Source: Arcicella sp038230735
GTDB lineage: Bacteria; Bacteroidota; Bacteroidia; Cytophagales; Spirosomataceae
Direction: 5' to 3'
Length of the DNA: 64,000 bases
Assembly (NCBI GenBank): GCA_038230735.1
Contig: JBBRMR010000014.1
Location: 1 to 64,000 of the forward strand
The notes beneath the pieces were generated by a model. It worked only from the letters and a program-made list of their open reading frames with translations, ran no database searches and was not told where the DNA came from. Below are positions 51,787 to 59,186 of the stretch, piece after piece. Position numbers and translations under genes: made by a program. Every line of letters starts with the position of its first letter. The first letter of the stretch is position 1.

Positions 51787-52302
51787 CTACTCATTCCTCA
51801 CACATTTTAAAATCTCTAATAATCTTTTCTTTGCCCGAATATATTGCGTGCGTGAGGTGGACTCTGCGATGCCCATAACATCCGCAATTTCTTCGTGGTC
51901 ATAACCTTCTAATAAATATAAACACAAGACCGTTCTGAAACCATCGGGGAGTTGTTGAATGGCAGTGTTTACTCTTTGAACATCATAATTGATACCCTCT
52001 TCATCATAAGATTCCTCTTCTTCGATGTCGATAATTTCCTCAATATCAACCAATTGTACTTTTCGGTTGCGTAATTGATTCAATGCTCGATTAACGACAA
52101 TTTGTTTCAGCCAAGCCCCAAACGTACTGGTTTGTCGAAAGTCATGAATCTTCTGGAAAGCATCCAAAAACGCATCTTGCAGCACGTCTTCGGCTTCGCC
52201 ATCGTGGTTCACAATTCTGACCGCAACGTTATACATAGACTTTGAATACAGCCTATAAATCTCATATTGAGCCTTGCGTTCGCCCCGACGGCAAGCCTCC
52301 AC
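51787..52302 (-). CDS. ECF-type RNA polymerase sigma factor (second), start codon uncertain
   Basis: A 171-residue sigma factor from GTG at 52302. Region 2 (AQYEIYRLYSKSMYNVAVRIV, AEDVLQDAFLDAFQKI, FGAWLKQIVVNRALNQLRNR) and region 4 (LPDGFRTVLCLYLLEGYDHEEIADVMGIAESTSRTQYIRAKKRL) are clear, with an acidic linker. The residues before the GTG in the same frame (EQTLYIDKHLPLVEACRRG) look like the natural ECF N-terminus, but no ATG, GTG or TTG occurs there before a stop, only CTG and AT-type codons. The true start may be non-standard. It is followed by the anti-sigma-like gene. Confidence 0.88.
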   Translation of the reverse strand: MEACRRGERKAQYEIYRLYSKSMYNVAVRIVNHDGEAEDVLQDAFLDAFQKIHDFRQTSTFGAWLKQIVVNRALNQLRNRKVQLVDIEEIIDIEEEESYDEEGINYDVQRVNTAIQQLPDGFRTVLCLYLLEGYDHEEIADVMGIAESTSRTQYIRAKKRLLEILKCVRNE

Positions 52303-52382
52303 GAGAGGGAGATGTTTGTCTATGTAAAGCGTTTGTTCCAGAGGTAGTTTTAGGGTGATTGGGTGATGGTTTTAAAAATAAT

Positions 52383-52476
52383 TTTCAATATGCAATTTTC
52401 AATAAACAATTTTCAAGTGGCTTAAACCATTGATGTCCAAATACTTGAATATTGAATATTGTTTATTGGAAATTGA
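52383..52476. repeat. CAATTTTCAATAAACAATTT words with inverted copy
   Basis: ATTTTCAATATGCAATTTTC and AATAAACAATTTTCAAG at about 52383-52421 face CTTGAATATTGAATATTG and TTTATTGGAAATTG at about 52442-52476. The inverted copies can fold into an imperfect stem of roughly 30 bp. Same dyad-word style as other gaps, with different words. Confidence 0.55.
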
Positions 52477-52570
52477 GCATTATTAAATTTTCTCAAATTT
52501 AGACTAATGACACATAACAATTTATAAATGTTGCAAATGTGAAAGAAAACTTGAAATTATTTTGCGATTG

Positions 52571-52599
52571 CGACATTTGTCGTTAAATTTAGTGACAAA
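52571..52599. promoter_or_regulatory. Operator-like dyads before the antitoxin gene
   Basis: CGACATTTGTCG at 52571-52582 is a palindrome, and TTTGTC (52576-52581) with GACAAA (52594-52599) makes an overlapping second dyad. The site ends 10 bases before the antitoxin start codon, where autoregulation of a type II toxin-antitoxin operon is usually exerted. Confidence 0.5.
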
Positions 52600-52609
52600 T
52601 TACAAGAAA

Positions 52610-53032
52610 ATGAAAAAAGCAAATTCAAAACAAGAAGACATAATTTTAATGTTCGGTCAAGGGAATGATTGGCAAGTTGTTCAATTATCCCGTGAAGGTA
52701 TTACCAAGCGGCTTTTGTTTCAATTGGGTAATCGTATTGACTTCACAGAGAAGGAATTAGCCAACGTTTTAGATGTTTCGGAACGCACTTTGCAACGTTA
52801 TAAGGATGATACAAAACTAAGTAAAGTTGCCTCTGAAAAAGCGATAGAATTAGCAAATTTATATCAACACGGAGAAGAGGTTTTTGGAACAATTGAACGT
52901 TTTAATGCTTGGATGAAGTCCACTCACGCTCTTTTTAGAAAACAACGCCCTATTGATATTTTAGATACTCATCGGGGTTTTCAGATTGTTCACGATGAAC
53001 TCGGAAGAATAGAGCACGGAATTTTTATTTAG
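52610..53032 (+). CDS. Xre/ParS-type antitoxin (MbcA/ParS family)
   Basis: A 140-residue protein from the start at 52610 (MKKANSKQEDIILMFGQGND). The N-terminal helix-turn-helix resembles Xre antitoxins (FTEKELANVLDVSERTLQRYKDDTKLSKVASEKAIELA), and the C-terminal toxin-binding part has GTIERFNAWMKSTHALFRKQRPIDILDTHRGFQIVHDEL, the MbcA/ParS signature. It should neutralise the RES toxin encoded 31 bases downstream and repress its own promoter. A dyad operator precedes it. Confidence 0.9.
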   Translation: MKKANSKQEDIILMFGQGNDWQVVQLSREGITKRLLFQLGNRIDFTEKELANVLDVSERTLQRYKDDTKLSKVASEKAIELANLYQHGEEVFGTIERFNAWMKSTHALFRKQRPIDILDTHRGFQIVHDELGRIEHGIFI

Positions 53033-53063
53033 CCTTTAAATGTCTGATTATTAAAAGAATACA

Positions 53064-53519
53064 ATGAAAGTTTATAGATTAGCCACTAAAAAATATGTAA
53101 CAGATTTATCGGGAAAAGGAGCAAGAATGTATGGTGGGCGTTGGAATAGAGTGGGCGTTTCGTTGCTTTATACAAGTGAAAATTTATCATTATGTGTTTT
53201 AGAAAGCATCGTTCATGTTCAAAACTCCGCTTCTTTACCAGCCTTTGAGGTTATCACTATTGAGATTCCAGATTCATTTAAAGAATATTTTGTTAATGAT
53301 TTACCTAATAATTGGGTTATTCAAGACGGATTCGAGGCGTTACGAAAATTGACTGACGAATTTATAAAATCAGGCGATTTTTTAGCGATGAAAGTTCCTT
53401 CGGCAATTGTGGAAATGGAATTTAATTTCTTGATAAACCCTTTACATCCTTTATTTAGACAAATATCAATCATTAATCAGAAAGATTTTTCTTTCGAAAA
53501 ACGATTATTCTCTCGATGA
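53064..53519 (+). CDS. RES-domain toxin
   Basis: A 151-residue RES-domain protein. YRLATKKYVTDLSGKGARMYGGRWNRVGV and LLYTSENLSLCVLESIVHV near 3-55 carry the conserved Arg, Tyr/Ser and Glu residues of RES toxins, which consume NAD+ (phosphorolysis) or modify targets. It follows the cognate antitoxin by 31 bases, and its last bases overlap the cupin gene start (ATGA), so the two are coupled. In cells, activity would lower NAD+ and stop growth when antitoxin is lost. Confidence 0.9.
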   Translation: MKVYRLATKKYVTDLSGKGARMYGGRWNRVGVSLLYTSENLSLCVLESIVHVQNSASLPAFEVITIEIPDSFKEYFVNDLPNNWVIQDGFEALRKLTDEFIKSGDFLAMKVPSAIVEMEFNFLINPLHPLFRQISIINQKDFSFEKRLFSR

Positions 53520-54019
53520 ACAAACCTGCCCAATACTACGTCTCAGCCTACAATATGCAAGCACATCCCGAAGGTGGATTTTATGCTGAAACTTATCGTT
53601 CCACTGAAAATATCCCGCAAAATGCCCTTCCTGACCGTTTTACTGGCAACCGTAGTTTTTCAACGGGGATTTATTTCCTTTTAGAAAGCCATAATATCTC
53701 GGCTCTGCACAGAATACAATCTGACGAAATGTGGCATTTTTATGCGGGCTGCACCTTGAATGTATATGTGATTGATGATGAAGGAAATCTGAGCATTATT
53801 CGTTTAGGAAATAATCCCGACAAGGGCGAAGTCTTTCAAGCAATCGTTCCCGCAGGGGTATGGTTTGGCTCTAAGCCCGCCGAGGAAAATAGTTATTCTC
53901 TGGTAGGATGTACCGTTGCCCCAGGCTTTGATTTTGAGGATTTTGAAATGAAAACAAGGGCGGAATTATTGGCAATGTTTCGTCAGCATGAGGAGGTAGT
54001 GAAAATGCTGACATATTAG
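53516..54019 (+). CDS. DUF985-type cupin protein
   Basis: A 167-residue cupin. AHPEGGFYAETYRST near 16-30 and FSTGIYFLLESHNISALHRIQSDEMWHFYAG near 48-78 are the DUF985 cupin features, with His and Glu residues placed to bind a metal or sugar-like ligand. It overlaps the RES toxin stop by 4 bases, so it is translated with the toxin-antitoxin pair. That is unusual; the function of the family is not firmly known, and the coupling may be accidental. A strong hairpin follows. Confidence 0.87.
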   Translation: MNKPAQYYVSAYNMQAHPEGGFYAETYRSTENIPQNALPDRFTGNRSFSTGIYFLLESHNISALHRIQSDEMWHFYAGCTLNVYVIDDEGNLSIIRLGNNPDKGEVFQAIVPAGVWFGSKPAEENSYSLVGCTVAPGFDFEDFEMKTRAELLAMFRQHEEVVKMLTY

Positions 54020-54032
54020 TTTATAGCAAAAA

Positions 54033-54065
54033 ACGGACGGCTTCGTTCAAAACGAAGCCGTCCGT
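54033..54065 (-). terminator. 15-bp perfect hairpin terminator
   Basis: ACGGACGGCTTCGTT at 54033-54047 pairs exactly with AACGAAGCCGTCCGT at 54051-54065 with a 3-base loop. On the minus strand a T6 run follows, fitting the second DUF4136 gene, and it also closes the convergent cupin operon, where A5 rather than T follows. The downstream AACCGTGAACCG belongs to the dispersed word family. Confidence 0.8.
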
Positions 54066-54084
54066 AAAAACCGTGAACCGAAAA

Positions 54085-54672
54085 TTATTTATTCGCCAAC
54101 ACTTGCGTTGTTACTATTTTATTCCCCGCAATGTAATCTTTAGCAAATATTTTATAGTTATCAAAAATCTCTCTGGTTGCTATTCTGAGAGCTTTTTCAT
54201 CAATTTTATGCGTTTCGGGGTGAGCAATACCTGCTGCATATCCCATCCAAATTGGGCGGTTTGAATCGTTTTCTACGAACTGTAAAAGGAGCGTTCCTTT
54301 TCTTAATTTTACTCTACGAAGTTCCTCATTCATGCTTTCTTTACCCAAGCCTCTGAACGAACGCTGAAGCACCGAAAGGTTTACATCAGAAGGAAAAAGA
54401 GCGTAAAAAACGATAAGATTTGGGCGGTCTTTGGAGTCTTGATAACCCCGTAATTTCATCTGATTGCCGATTTCATCAATAACCGCTTGAAACTGATAGG
54501 TGGTATCAACGGCATTGAACTGTTTTTCAACCGTTGTAAATGACTGATAATTTGGCTTGAAGACCTCATCTTCAATTTCACGATGACAGGCAGTACCTAT
54601 CTGGAAACCATTACGATTACAAGATGTCAATACAACACATGAAAGGGCAAAAAGCAAATAGACTTTGTTCAT
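54085..54672 (-). CDS. Second DUF4136 lipoprotein
   Basis: A 195-residue lipoprotein, signal MNKVYLLFALSCVVLTSCNR with a lipobox at C18. The DUF4136-like body has NYQSFTTVEKQFNAVDTTYQFQAVIDEIGNQMKLRGYQ and RKGTLLLQFVENDSNRPIWMGYAAGI, aligned in pattern with the DUF4136 protein at 45514. Low sequence similarity suggests an old duplication or separate origin. The gap before the DsbA-like gene shows nothing clear apart from AT-rich DNA. Role unknown. Confidence 0.78.
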   Translation of the reverse strand: MNKVYLLFALSCVVLTSCNRNGFQIGTACHREIEDEVFKPNYQSFTTVEKQFNAVDTTYQFQAVIDEIGNQMKLRGYQDSKDRPNLIVFYALFPSDVNLSVLQRSFRGLGKESMNEELRRVKLRKGTLLLQFVENDSNRPIWMGYAAGIAHPETHKIDEKALRIATREIFDNYKIFAKDYIAGNKIVTTQVLANK

Positions 54673-54908
54673 AATCTGAATTAATTTTGTTGAGCTTAAA
54701 TCGTAACGTACTGATATACAGAATGGTTGCTTTGCTTCAAAAATAAATTGAATTTAAAGCTAAGATTTTTGTTCTAAATTAAGGATTGTTTTGGGAAATC
54801 AGGCTACCGTAAAGTAAACTATTCAATAACCTTGTGATTCGAGTGGCAAATAGCTTATAATCAAACAGTTAATTCTTCGGAACGGTAAAAATCGTTCTAA
54901 ATAAAATA

Positions 54909-55598
54909 ATGAAAAATCAAATTCGTATAGATGTAGTTTCGGATGTTGTATGTCCGTGGTGTTATATTGGCAAACGCCGACTGGAAAAAGGAATTGAAGG
55001 TACACAATATTCTGATAATGTGCAAGTTATATATCATCCTTTTCAATTAGACCCCTCTGTGCCACTGGAGGGAACAGATTTCCAGGCATATATGGAAAAC
55101 CGTTTTGGGGTAGGTTTTGTTTCAAAATTCCAACAAGTTGAGCAAGCAGCACAAGGCGAAGGCTTAGATTTCGATTTTGCAAAATTGCCCAAAGCCATCA
55201 ACACTTTCACTCTTCACCGCATACTTACGGTAGCGGAACAAGATGGGATTCAATCAGCCGCAAAAGAAGCCTTGATGAAAGCTTATTTTATTGATATACA
55301 AGATTTTACGCAAGAAAATACTTTGATTGACTTGATGAAATCAATGGGTTGGTCAGCCGAGAAAACGAAGCAAATCATTCATTCAGATATTGCCGCAGAT
55401 GCCGTGAAGGAAGAAATGAGTTATTACCGACAGTTGGGCGTAACGGGTGTTCCTTACTTTATTTTCAATCAAAAATATGCCGTTTCGGGGGCTCAACCTG
55501 CGGAGGTTTTTGCGGAGATTATTGAGAAAGTGGCAAAAGAATTGAATATTGAGCCTGTGGTGGGAGAGGTTTGTGAAGTTGGTGGCGGAAATTGTTAG
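54909..55598 (+). CDS. DsbA/FrnE-like thiol oxidoreductase
   Basis: A 229-residue protein without signal peptide, thus cytoplasmic. The thioredoxin fold starts IRIDVVSDVVCPWCYIGKRR; the active site is CPWC near 18-21 and the cis-Pro loop is GVTGVPYFIFNQKYAVSGAQ near 176-195. This is typical of the FrnE/2-hydroxychromene-2-carboxylate isomerase-like DsbA group, which isomerises disulfides or oxidises thiols. A C-terminal EVCEVGGGNC tail adds two cysteines. It is single, upstream of a DUF4198 gene. Confidence 0.88.
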   Translation: MKNQIRIDVVSDVVCPWCYIGKRRLEKGIEGTQYSDNVQVIYHPFQLDPSVPLEGTDFQAYMENRFGVGFVSKFQQVEQAAQGEGLDFDFAKLPKAINTFTLHRILTVAEQDGIQSAAKEALMKAYFIDIQDFTQENTLIDLMKSMGWSAEKTKQIIHSDIAADAVKEEMSYYRQLGVTGVPYFIFNQKYAVSGAQPAEVFAEIIEKVAKELNIEPVVGEVCEVGGGNC

Positions 55599-55726
55599 AA
55601 AATTTGTAGAAGGCAAAATACTCGTAAATATTAATGTAGAACTTTCTGAAATTTATTTTACCCGCAATGGATATTGTTTTAGGAAGTTGTTAGCGTAGTA
55701 AATTCTTGTTTAAACTTAAATAATCC

Positions 55727-56518
55727 ATGAAAAAACTATTCCCCAAAGTATTTATTTTATTGACCATCAGCACATTGTGTATGAGTCATGAGTTTTGGTT
55801 ACAACCCAAAAAGTTTATTTTACAACTTTCCGAAAAGACTAATATTGATGTTTTTGTGGGGGAAAATTATGAAGGTAAAAAAGTAGATGCTACTAAATTT
55901 ACCATTTCCAAAATGAATCATTACGCTAAGAATGTTGAAGAAGATTTTATCAGTAAAGTTTCTACCAAAGATTCCGTAAGTATTGAAACCGAATTTGCCA
56001 CTGAAGGCAATCATCTTTTAGCTTTCAACAATACCAATAAATTTATTGAATTAAAAGCAGATAAATTCAACGCATATTTGCGTTCTGAGGGTATGGATAA
56101 TATCATTAAACTAAGAAAACAGCAAGGCAAAGAAAAGCAAGCGGGGCGGGAATTTTACCAGCGTTGTGTGAAGACTTTGTTTCAAGTTGGGAAAAGCCAA
56201 GATGATACTTTTAGTAAAAATACGGGAATGCGTTTGGAGATAATTCCTTTACAAAATCCTTACGCAGATAAGGAAATTACTTTCAAGGTTTTGTTTGATA
56301 ATCAAGTAATTAAGAATGCTTTGGTTTTGGCTTGGCATCATAAAAATGGTAAAACCACGATGGTAAATCAGCGAAGTAACGCCCAAGGAGAAGTAAAATT
56401 TACTATTGAAAATCAAGGACGATGGATGATTAGTACTGTGAGAATGATACCAATAACAGACAGCCCCGAAGCCGATTATCAAAGTTTTTGGGGAAGTTAT
56501 ACTTTTGGATTTTATTGA
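55727..56518 (+). CDS. Exported DUF4198-like protein
   Basis: A 263-residue protein with a signal peptide ending MSHEF. SHEFWLQPKKFILQLSEKTNIDVFVGENYEG near 20-50 and LEIIPLQNPYADKEITFKVLFDNQVIKNALV near 172-202 match DUF4198-like proteins, beta-sandwich periplasmic proteins sometimes linked with nickel or cobalt uptake. No transporter is next to it, so any metal link is speculative. The gap after it carries word repeats (TGTTTACTGA twice), before the convergent thioredoxin-like gene. Confidence 0.75.
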   Translation: MKKLFPKVFILLTISTLCMSHEFWLQPKKFILQLSEKTNIDVFVGENYEGKKVDATKFTISKMNHYAKNVEEDFISKVSTKDSVSIETEFATEGNHLLAFNNTNKFIELKADKFNAYLRSEGMDNIIKLRKQQGKEKQAGREFYQRCVKTLFQVGKSQDDTFSKNTGMRLEIIPLQNPYADKEITFKVLFDNQVIKNALVLAWHHKNGKTTMVNQRSNAQGEVKFTIENQGRWMISTVRMIPITDSPEADYQSFWGSYTFGFY

Positions 56519-56565
56519 GAAAGTTATCAGTTAAAGTGAGTCGGCTTTGATAAAATAAGTTCCAC

Positions 56566-56589
56566 TGTTTACTGATAATTGTTTACTGA
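56566..56589. repeat. TGTTTACTGA direct word repeat
   Basis: TGTTTACTGA occurs at 56566-56575 and 56580-56589, and ATCAGTTAAAGTGAG at 56526-56540 is partly complementary to the second copy's region. The repeat fills the 82-base gap between convergent genes. Confidence 0.45.
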
Positions 56590-56600
56590 CAACTGAATAA

Positions 56601-57242
56601 TCAAACTCCTTTCCATTTAATGGCACAACCCACTGATTTGGTCATATTCACTACCACAGGTTTTCCTGCTAATAAACTATTCACAGCATCTTCGATATAA
56701 CGTTTTGTTACGCCGTTGGCATCTTGGGAATTATCGTCAATTCCACCGATGTATTGCATGATAAATTTATCGCCTTCACGTTTCACCACATACGCAGATG
56801 GCGTGCGGGCAGCCCCAAAAGCACGGGCAACGCTTTGCGTTTCATCCTGCAGATATTCAAATGTATAACCTTTTGAATTCGCCACGGCTTGCATATTTTC
56901 GAAAGTATCTTCTTCATACGCAGCAGGGTCGTTGGGATTAATCGCCAAAACTGGATAACTCTGCGAGGCATATTTTTTATCCAAAGCCATCACCCGACTT
57001 TCATATGCCTTTGAGAATGGGCAGTGAATACAGGTAAAAACAATGATATAGCCCTTCGCTGAACGATTTTCAGCCATCGAAGTAACACCTCCTGATGTAC
57101 TTTTCAATTTAAAATCCGCTACTACATCCCCAATTGCATAGCCTTTGTCGGCAACGGAAGAAAGTTCGTTTTTAAAAGCAAATATTACGGCAAGTCCCAT
57201 TAGAAATACACTAACGGAACTTAAAATATATATCTTTTTCAT
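56601..57242 (-). CDS. Secreted thioredoxin-fold redoxin (AhpC/TSA-like)
   Basis: A 213-residue protein from the start at 57242 (MKKIYILSSVSVFLMGLAVI), a signal or anchor. The redoxin domain has GYAIGDVVADFKLKSTSGGV, FTCIHCPFSKAYESRV with a CIHC redox site, and AARTPSAYVVKREGDK with the cis-Pro. It is of the peroxiredoxin-like family often used in envelope thiol reduction or peroxide defence. An ATG four codons upstream is open. It shares orientation with a TlpA-type gene 118 bases upstream. Confidence 0.85.
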   Translation of the reverse strand: MKKIYILSSVSVFLMGLAVIFAFKNELSSVADKGYAIGDVVADFKLKSTSGGVTSMAENRSAKGYIIVFTCIHCPFSKAYESRVMALDKKYASQSYPVLAINPNDPAAYEEDTFENMQAVANSKGYTFEYLQDETQSVARAFGAARTPSAYVVKREGDKFIMQYIGGIDDNSQDANGVTKRYIEDAVNSLLAGKPVVVNMTKSVGCAIKWKGV

Positions 57243-57359
57243 GATTTTTTTCATTTCTCAATATTAATAATTTATTGTCATTAAGACGTTTAATTTTTAA
57301 AAAGTAACATTTAGGCTATCGGCATTCGGCTTTCATTTTTAATAATAACAAATAGCTGT

Positions 57360-57875
57360 TTAATTATTTACAATCACAGGGGTCATTCCTTTGAGTTCTT
57401 TTATAAATTTTTCTAAATTAGCTTGTCCCTCAAAAAATATTCTTTTTCGCATTGTCAAATTCAAAATCAAAGTAGCAGGAATTGTACCTGACCATTCTTT
57501 ATCAACATCATCAATCCATGCGTTATAGTCAGGTTCATCCAATAAAACTACTTCTGAATTAATGTTATTTTTCGTAACAAATGGAATCACTCTTTCTTTA
57601 ATATCCTTCGGGAAATCCATGCTTACCATCACAAAACGAATTTTCTTCGGGGAAAATTCTCTACTCAATTTTTCAAAATTGGGTAATTCCTCCACGCAAG
57701 GCTTGCACCATGTTGCCCAAAAATGCACTACCAAAGTAGTGTCTGAAACGTGATTTATCATTTTCCGCAAATCTTCAAACTTAATGATTTTTACTTTTTC
57801 AGTCTGCCCAAAGCCTTGACATACAGACAGATACAGCCCGATGAAAAGTATTTTTAAGGTTCGAGTCAAAAGCAT
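57360..57875 (-). CDS. TlpA-type thioredoxin-fold protein
   Basis: A 171-residue exported thioredoxin-like protein, signal ending QGFGQ near 24. LVVHFWATWCKPCVEELPNFEKLS contains the WCKPC active site near 57-61, and GTIPATLILN near 131-140 has the cis-Pro. It is probably a reductant for periplasmic proteins. It is transcribed opposite to rplU and lies upstream of another thioredoxin-fold gene on the same strand, suggesting a small envelope redox group. Confidence 0.87.
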   Translation of the reverse strand: MLLTRTLKILFIGLYLSVCQGFGQTEKVKIIKFEDLRKMINHVSDTTLVVHFWATWCKPCVEELPNFEKLSREFSPKKIRFVMVSMDFPKDIKERVIPFVTKNNINSEVVLLDEPDYNAWIDDVDKEWSGTIPATLILNLTMRKRIFFEGQANLEKFIKELKGMTPVIVNN

Positions 57876-58053
57876 CTTAATTCGTTTTCAGATTATTCTA
57901 AGGAGAAAGAGATAATTTTTGGCAGCATTTTGAATTGTTATTATTCATAACGTTCTATTTTACAGTATGTTATAAACAACAAAGTAAAACAAAAAATTCA
58001 TAAAAACACGAAATAAATTCCCCTTTTACTTTCAGATTTAAAAACAAAAGCCG

Positions 58054-58061
58054 TACCTTTG
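58054..58061 (+). promoter_or_regulatory. -7 promoter box of the L21/L27 operon
   Basis: TACCTTTG at 58054-58061 is an exact TAnnTTTG match followed by CA, 31 bases before the rplU start codon. A T-rich stretch about 20 bases upstream (ATTTAAAAAC) may hold the -33 element. Confidence 0.65.
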
Positions 58062-58091
58062 CAACCCAAATTAAAATTAAATTATAAAATA

Positions 58092-58403
58092 ATGTACGCA
58101 ATCGTAGAAATCGCTGGTCAGCAATTTAAAGTTGAGAAAGACCGTTTCCTCTATACGCACCGTTTGGCGGAAGAGGTAGGCGCTGCACTGGTTTTCGATA
58201 AGGTTCTTCTTGTCGATAATGACGGAGTCATTCAAGTTGGTCTCCCCACAGTAACAGGCGCATCAGTATCAGGTAAAGTTTTGGCTCACGTTCGTGGGGA
58301 AAAGGTACTCGTTTTCAAAAAGAAACGTCGTAAAGGCTATCAGAAACAAAACGGACACCGTCAAAATTTCACAAAAGTATTAGTAGAAGGAATCACAATC
58401 TAA
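58092..58403 (+). CDS. rplU: 50S ribosomal protein L21
   Basis: A 103-residue L21. The start at 58092 (MYAIVEIAGQQFKVEKDRFL) gives the correct length. Conserved features are VEIAGQQFKVEKDR, KVLLVDNDGVIQVGLPTV and the basic C-terminal KKKRRKGYQKQNGHRQNFTKVLVEGI. It binds 23S rRNA in the large subunit. A good promoter box lies 31 bases upstream, and rpmA follows after a 122-base gap filled with dyad words. Confidence 0.97.
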   Translation: MYAIVEIAGQQFKVEKDRFLYTHRLAEEVGAALVFDKVLLVDNDGVIQVGLPTVTGASVSGKVLAHVRGEKVLVFKKKRRKGYQKQNGHRQNFTKVLVEGITI

Positions 58404-58495
58404 GTTATGAGTTATGAGTTGTGAATTGTGAGTTTATTGAGTGTTAGCGTTTAATTTTAAACTCATCACTCATCACTCATTACTCATTACTTGAA
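58404..58495. repeat. Dyad ACTCAT-type words between rplU and rpmA
   Basis: GTTATGAGTTATGAGTTGTG (from 58404) with AATTGTGAGTTT faces AAACTCATCACTCATCACTC (from about 58461) followed by ATTACTCATTACTTG. The two parts are inverted and could fold into a long imperfect stem inside the rplU-rpmA transcript. The ACTCAT word also occurs in the ftsQ-ftsA gap. Confidence 0.65.
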
Positions 58496-58525
58496 ACTAA
58501 TAGCTCATAAACTCATTCAAGAGAA

Positions 58526-59068
58526 ATGGCACACAAAAAAGGTGCGGGTAGTTCAAAAAACGGCCGTGAGTCACATAGTAAACGCTTAGGCGTTAAAATT
58601 TTCGGAGGTCAGCCAGCTATTGCCGGTAACATTATCATCCGTCAAAGAGGTACAGCCCACAATGCAGGAGTTAACGTAGGTATTGGCAAAGACCATACTT
58701 TGTTTGCTTTGGCTGATGGCTTAGTACAATTCAAAAAAGGTTTCAAAGGACGTTCATTCGTTGATATTGTTCCTTTCAGTGATGCTGATTTATTAGCTTA
58801 TGCTGTGAAAGTTGCCAAAAAACAAGGTGTTGCGGTTGTGAAGCCAGTTTCTACAGTAGCACCAGTTGAAGTTGCAGAAGTTGTTGCTCCAAAAGCAGCA
58901 AAAAAAGTAGCAGCTCCAAAGGCAGAAGTTGTAGCGGAAGCAGTTGTTGAAACTACCCCTGTTGCAGAAGCCGTTGTTGAAACTGCCCCTATTGCAGAAG
59001 AAATTCCAGCTAAGAAAGTGAAAAAAGTAAAAGAAGTTGATGCAGGAGATGATTTAGAGATAATCTAA
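58526..59068 (+). CDS. rpmA: 50S ribosomal protein L27 with long C-terminal extension
   Basis: A 180-residue protein, about twice the usual L27 length. The L27 core is residues 1-85: MAHKKGAGSSKNGRESHSKR, LGVKIFGGQPAIAGNIIIRQ, GTAHNAGVNVGIGKDHTLFA and VQFKKGFKGRSFVDI. Residues about 100-180 form a low-complexity tail rich in Ala, Val, Lys, Glu and Pro with repeats such as VAEAVVETTPVAEAVVETAP, partly coded by a 30-base tandem repeat (58943-59002). The tail is acidic/basic mixed, ending KKVKKVKEVDAGDDLEII. L27 core placement at the peptidyl-transferase centre is known; the tail role is unknown. Confidence 0.93.
   Translation: MAHKKGAGSSKNGRESHSKRLGVKIFGGQPAIAGNIIIRQRGTAHNAGVNVGIGKDHTLFALADGLVQFKKGFKGRSFVDIVPFSDADLLAYAVKVAKKQGVAVVKPVSTVAPVEVAEVVAPKAAKKVAAPKAEVVAEAVVETTPVAEAVVETAPIAEEIPAKKVKKVKEVDAGDDLEII
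58943..59002. repeat. 30-bp tandem repeat in the rpmA 3' coding extension
   Basis: Two copies of a 30-base unit (GTTGTTGAAACTACCCCTGT then TGCAGAAGCC and a near copy) at 58943-58972 and 58973-59002, encoding VVETTPVAEA and VVETAPIAEE. The unit keeps reading frame and has three or four differences between copies. Confidence 0.75.
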
Positions 59069-59094
59069 GATATATATTCAATTTCTTTTAAATG

Positions 59095-59135
59095 ATAAAA
59101 AAGACCTATTCATTAATTTGGGTAGGTCTTTTTGT
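59095..59135 (+). terminator. Terminator after rpmA
   Basis: AAAAAGACCTA at 59098-59108 pairs with TAGGTCTTTTT at 59123-59133 with a 14-base loop, ending in a T run. It closes the L21/L27 operon. Confidence 0.85.
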
Positions 59136-59186
59136 GTTTTTGGGAATACATTTTCAAGCATTTAGAAAACACTCACCACGATTTTA

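Larger units (their letters stand above)
52303..52609. other. Divergent gap between sigma operon and toxin-antitoxin pair
   Basis: About 307 bases without a gene. It contains an AATTTTCAATA word-repeat hairpin (52383-52476), an AT-rich stretch, and a palindromic operator-like site before the antitoxin gene (52571-52599). No RNA gene is seen. Confidence 0.6.
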
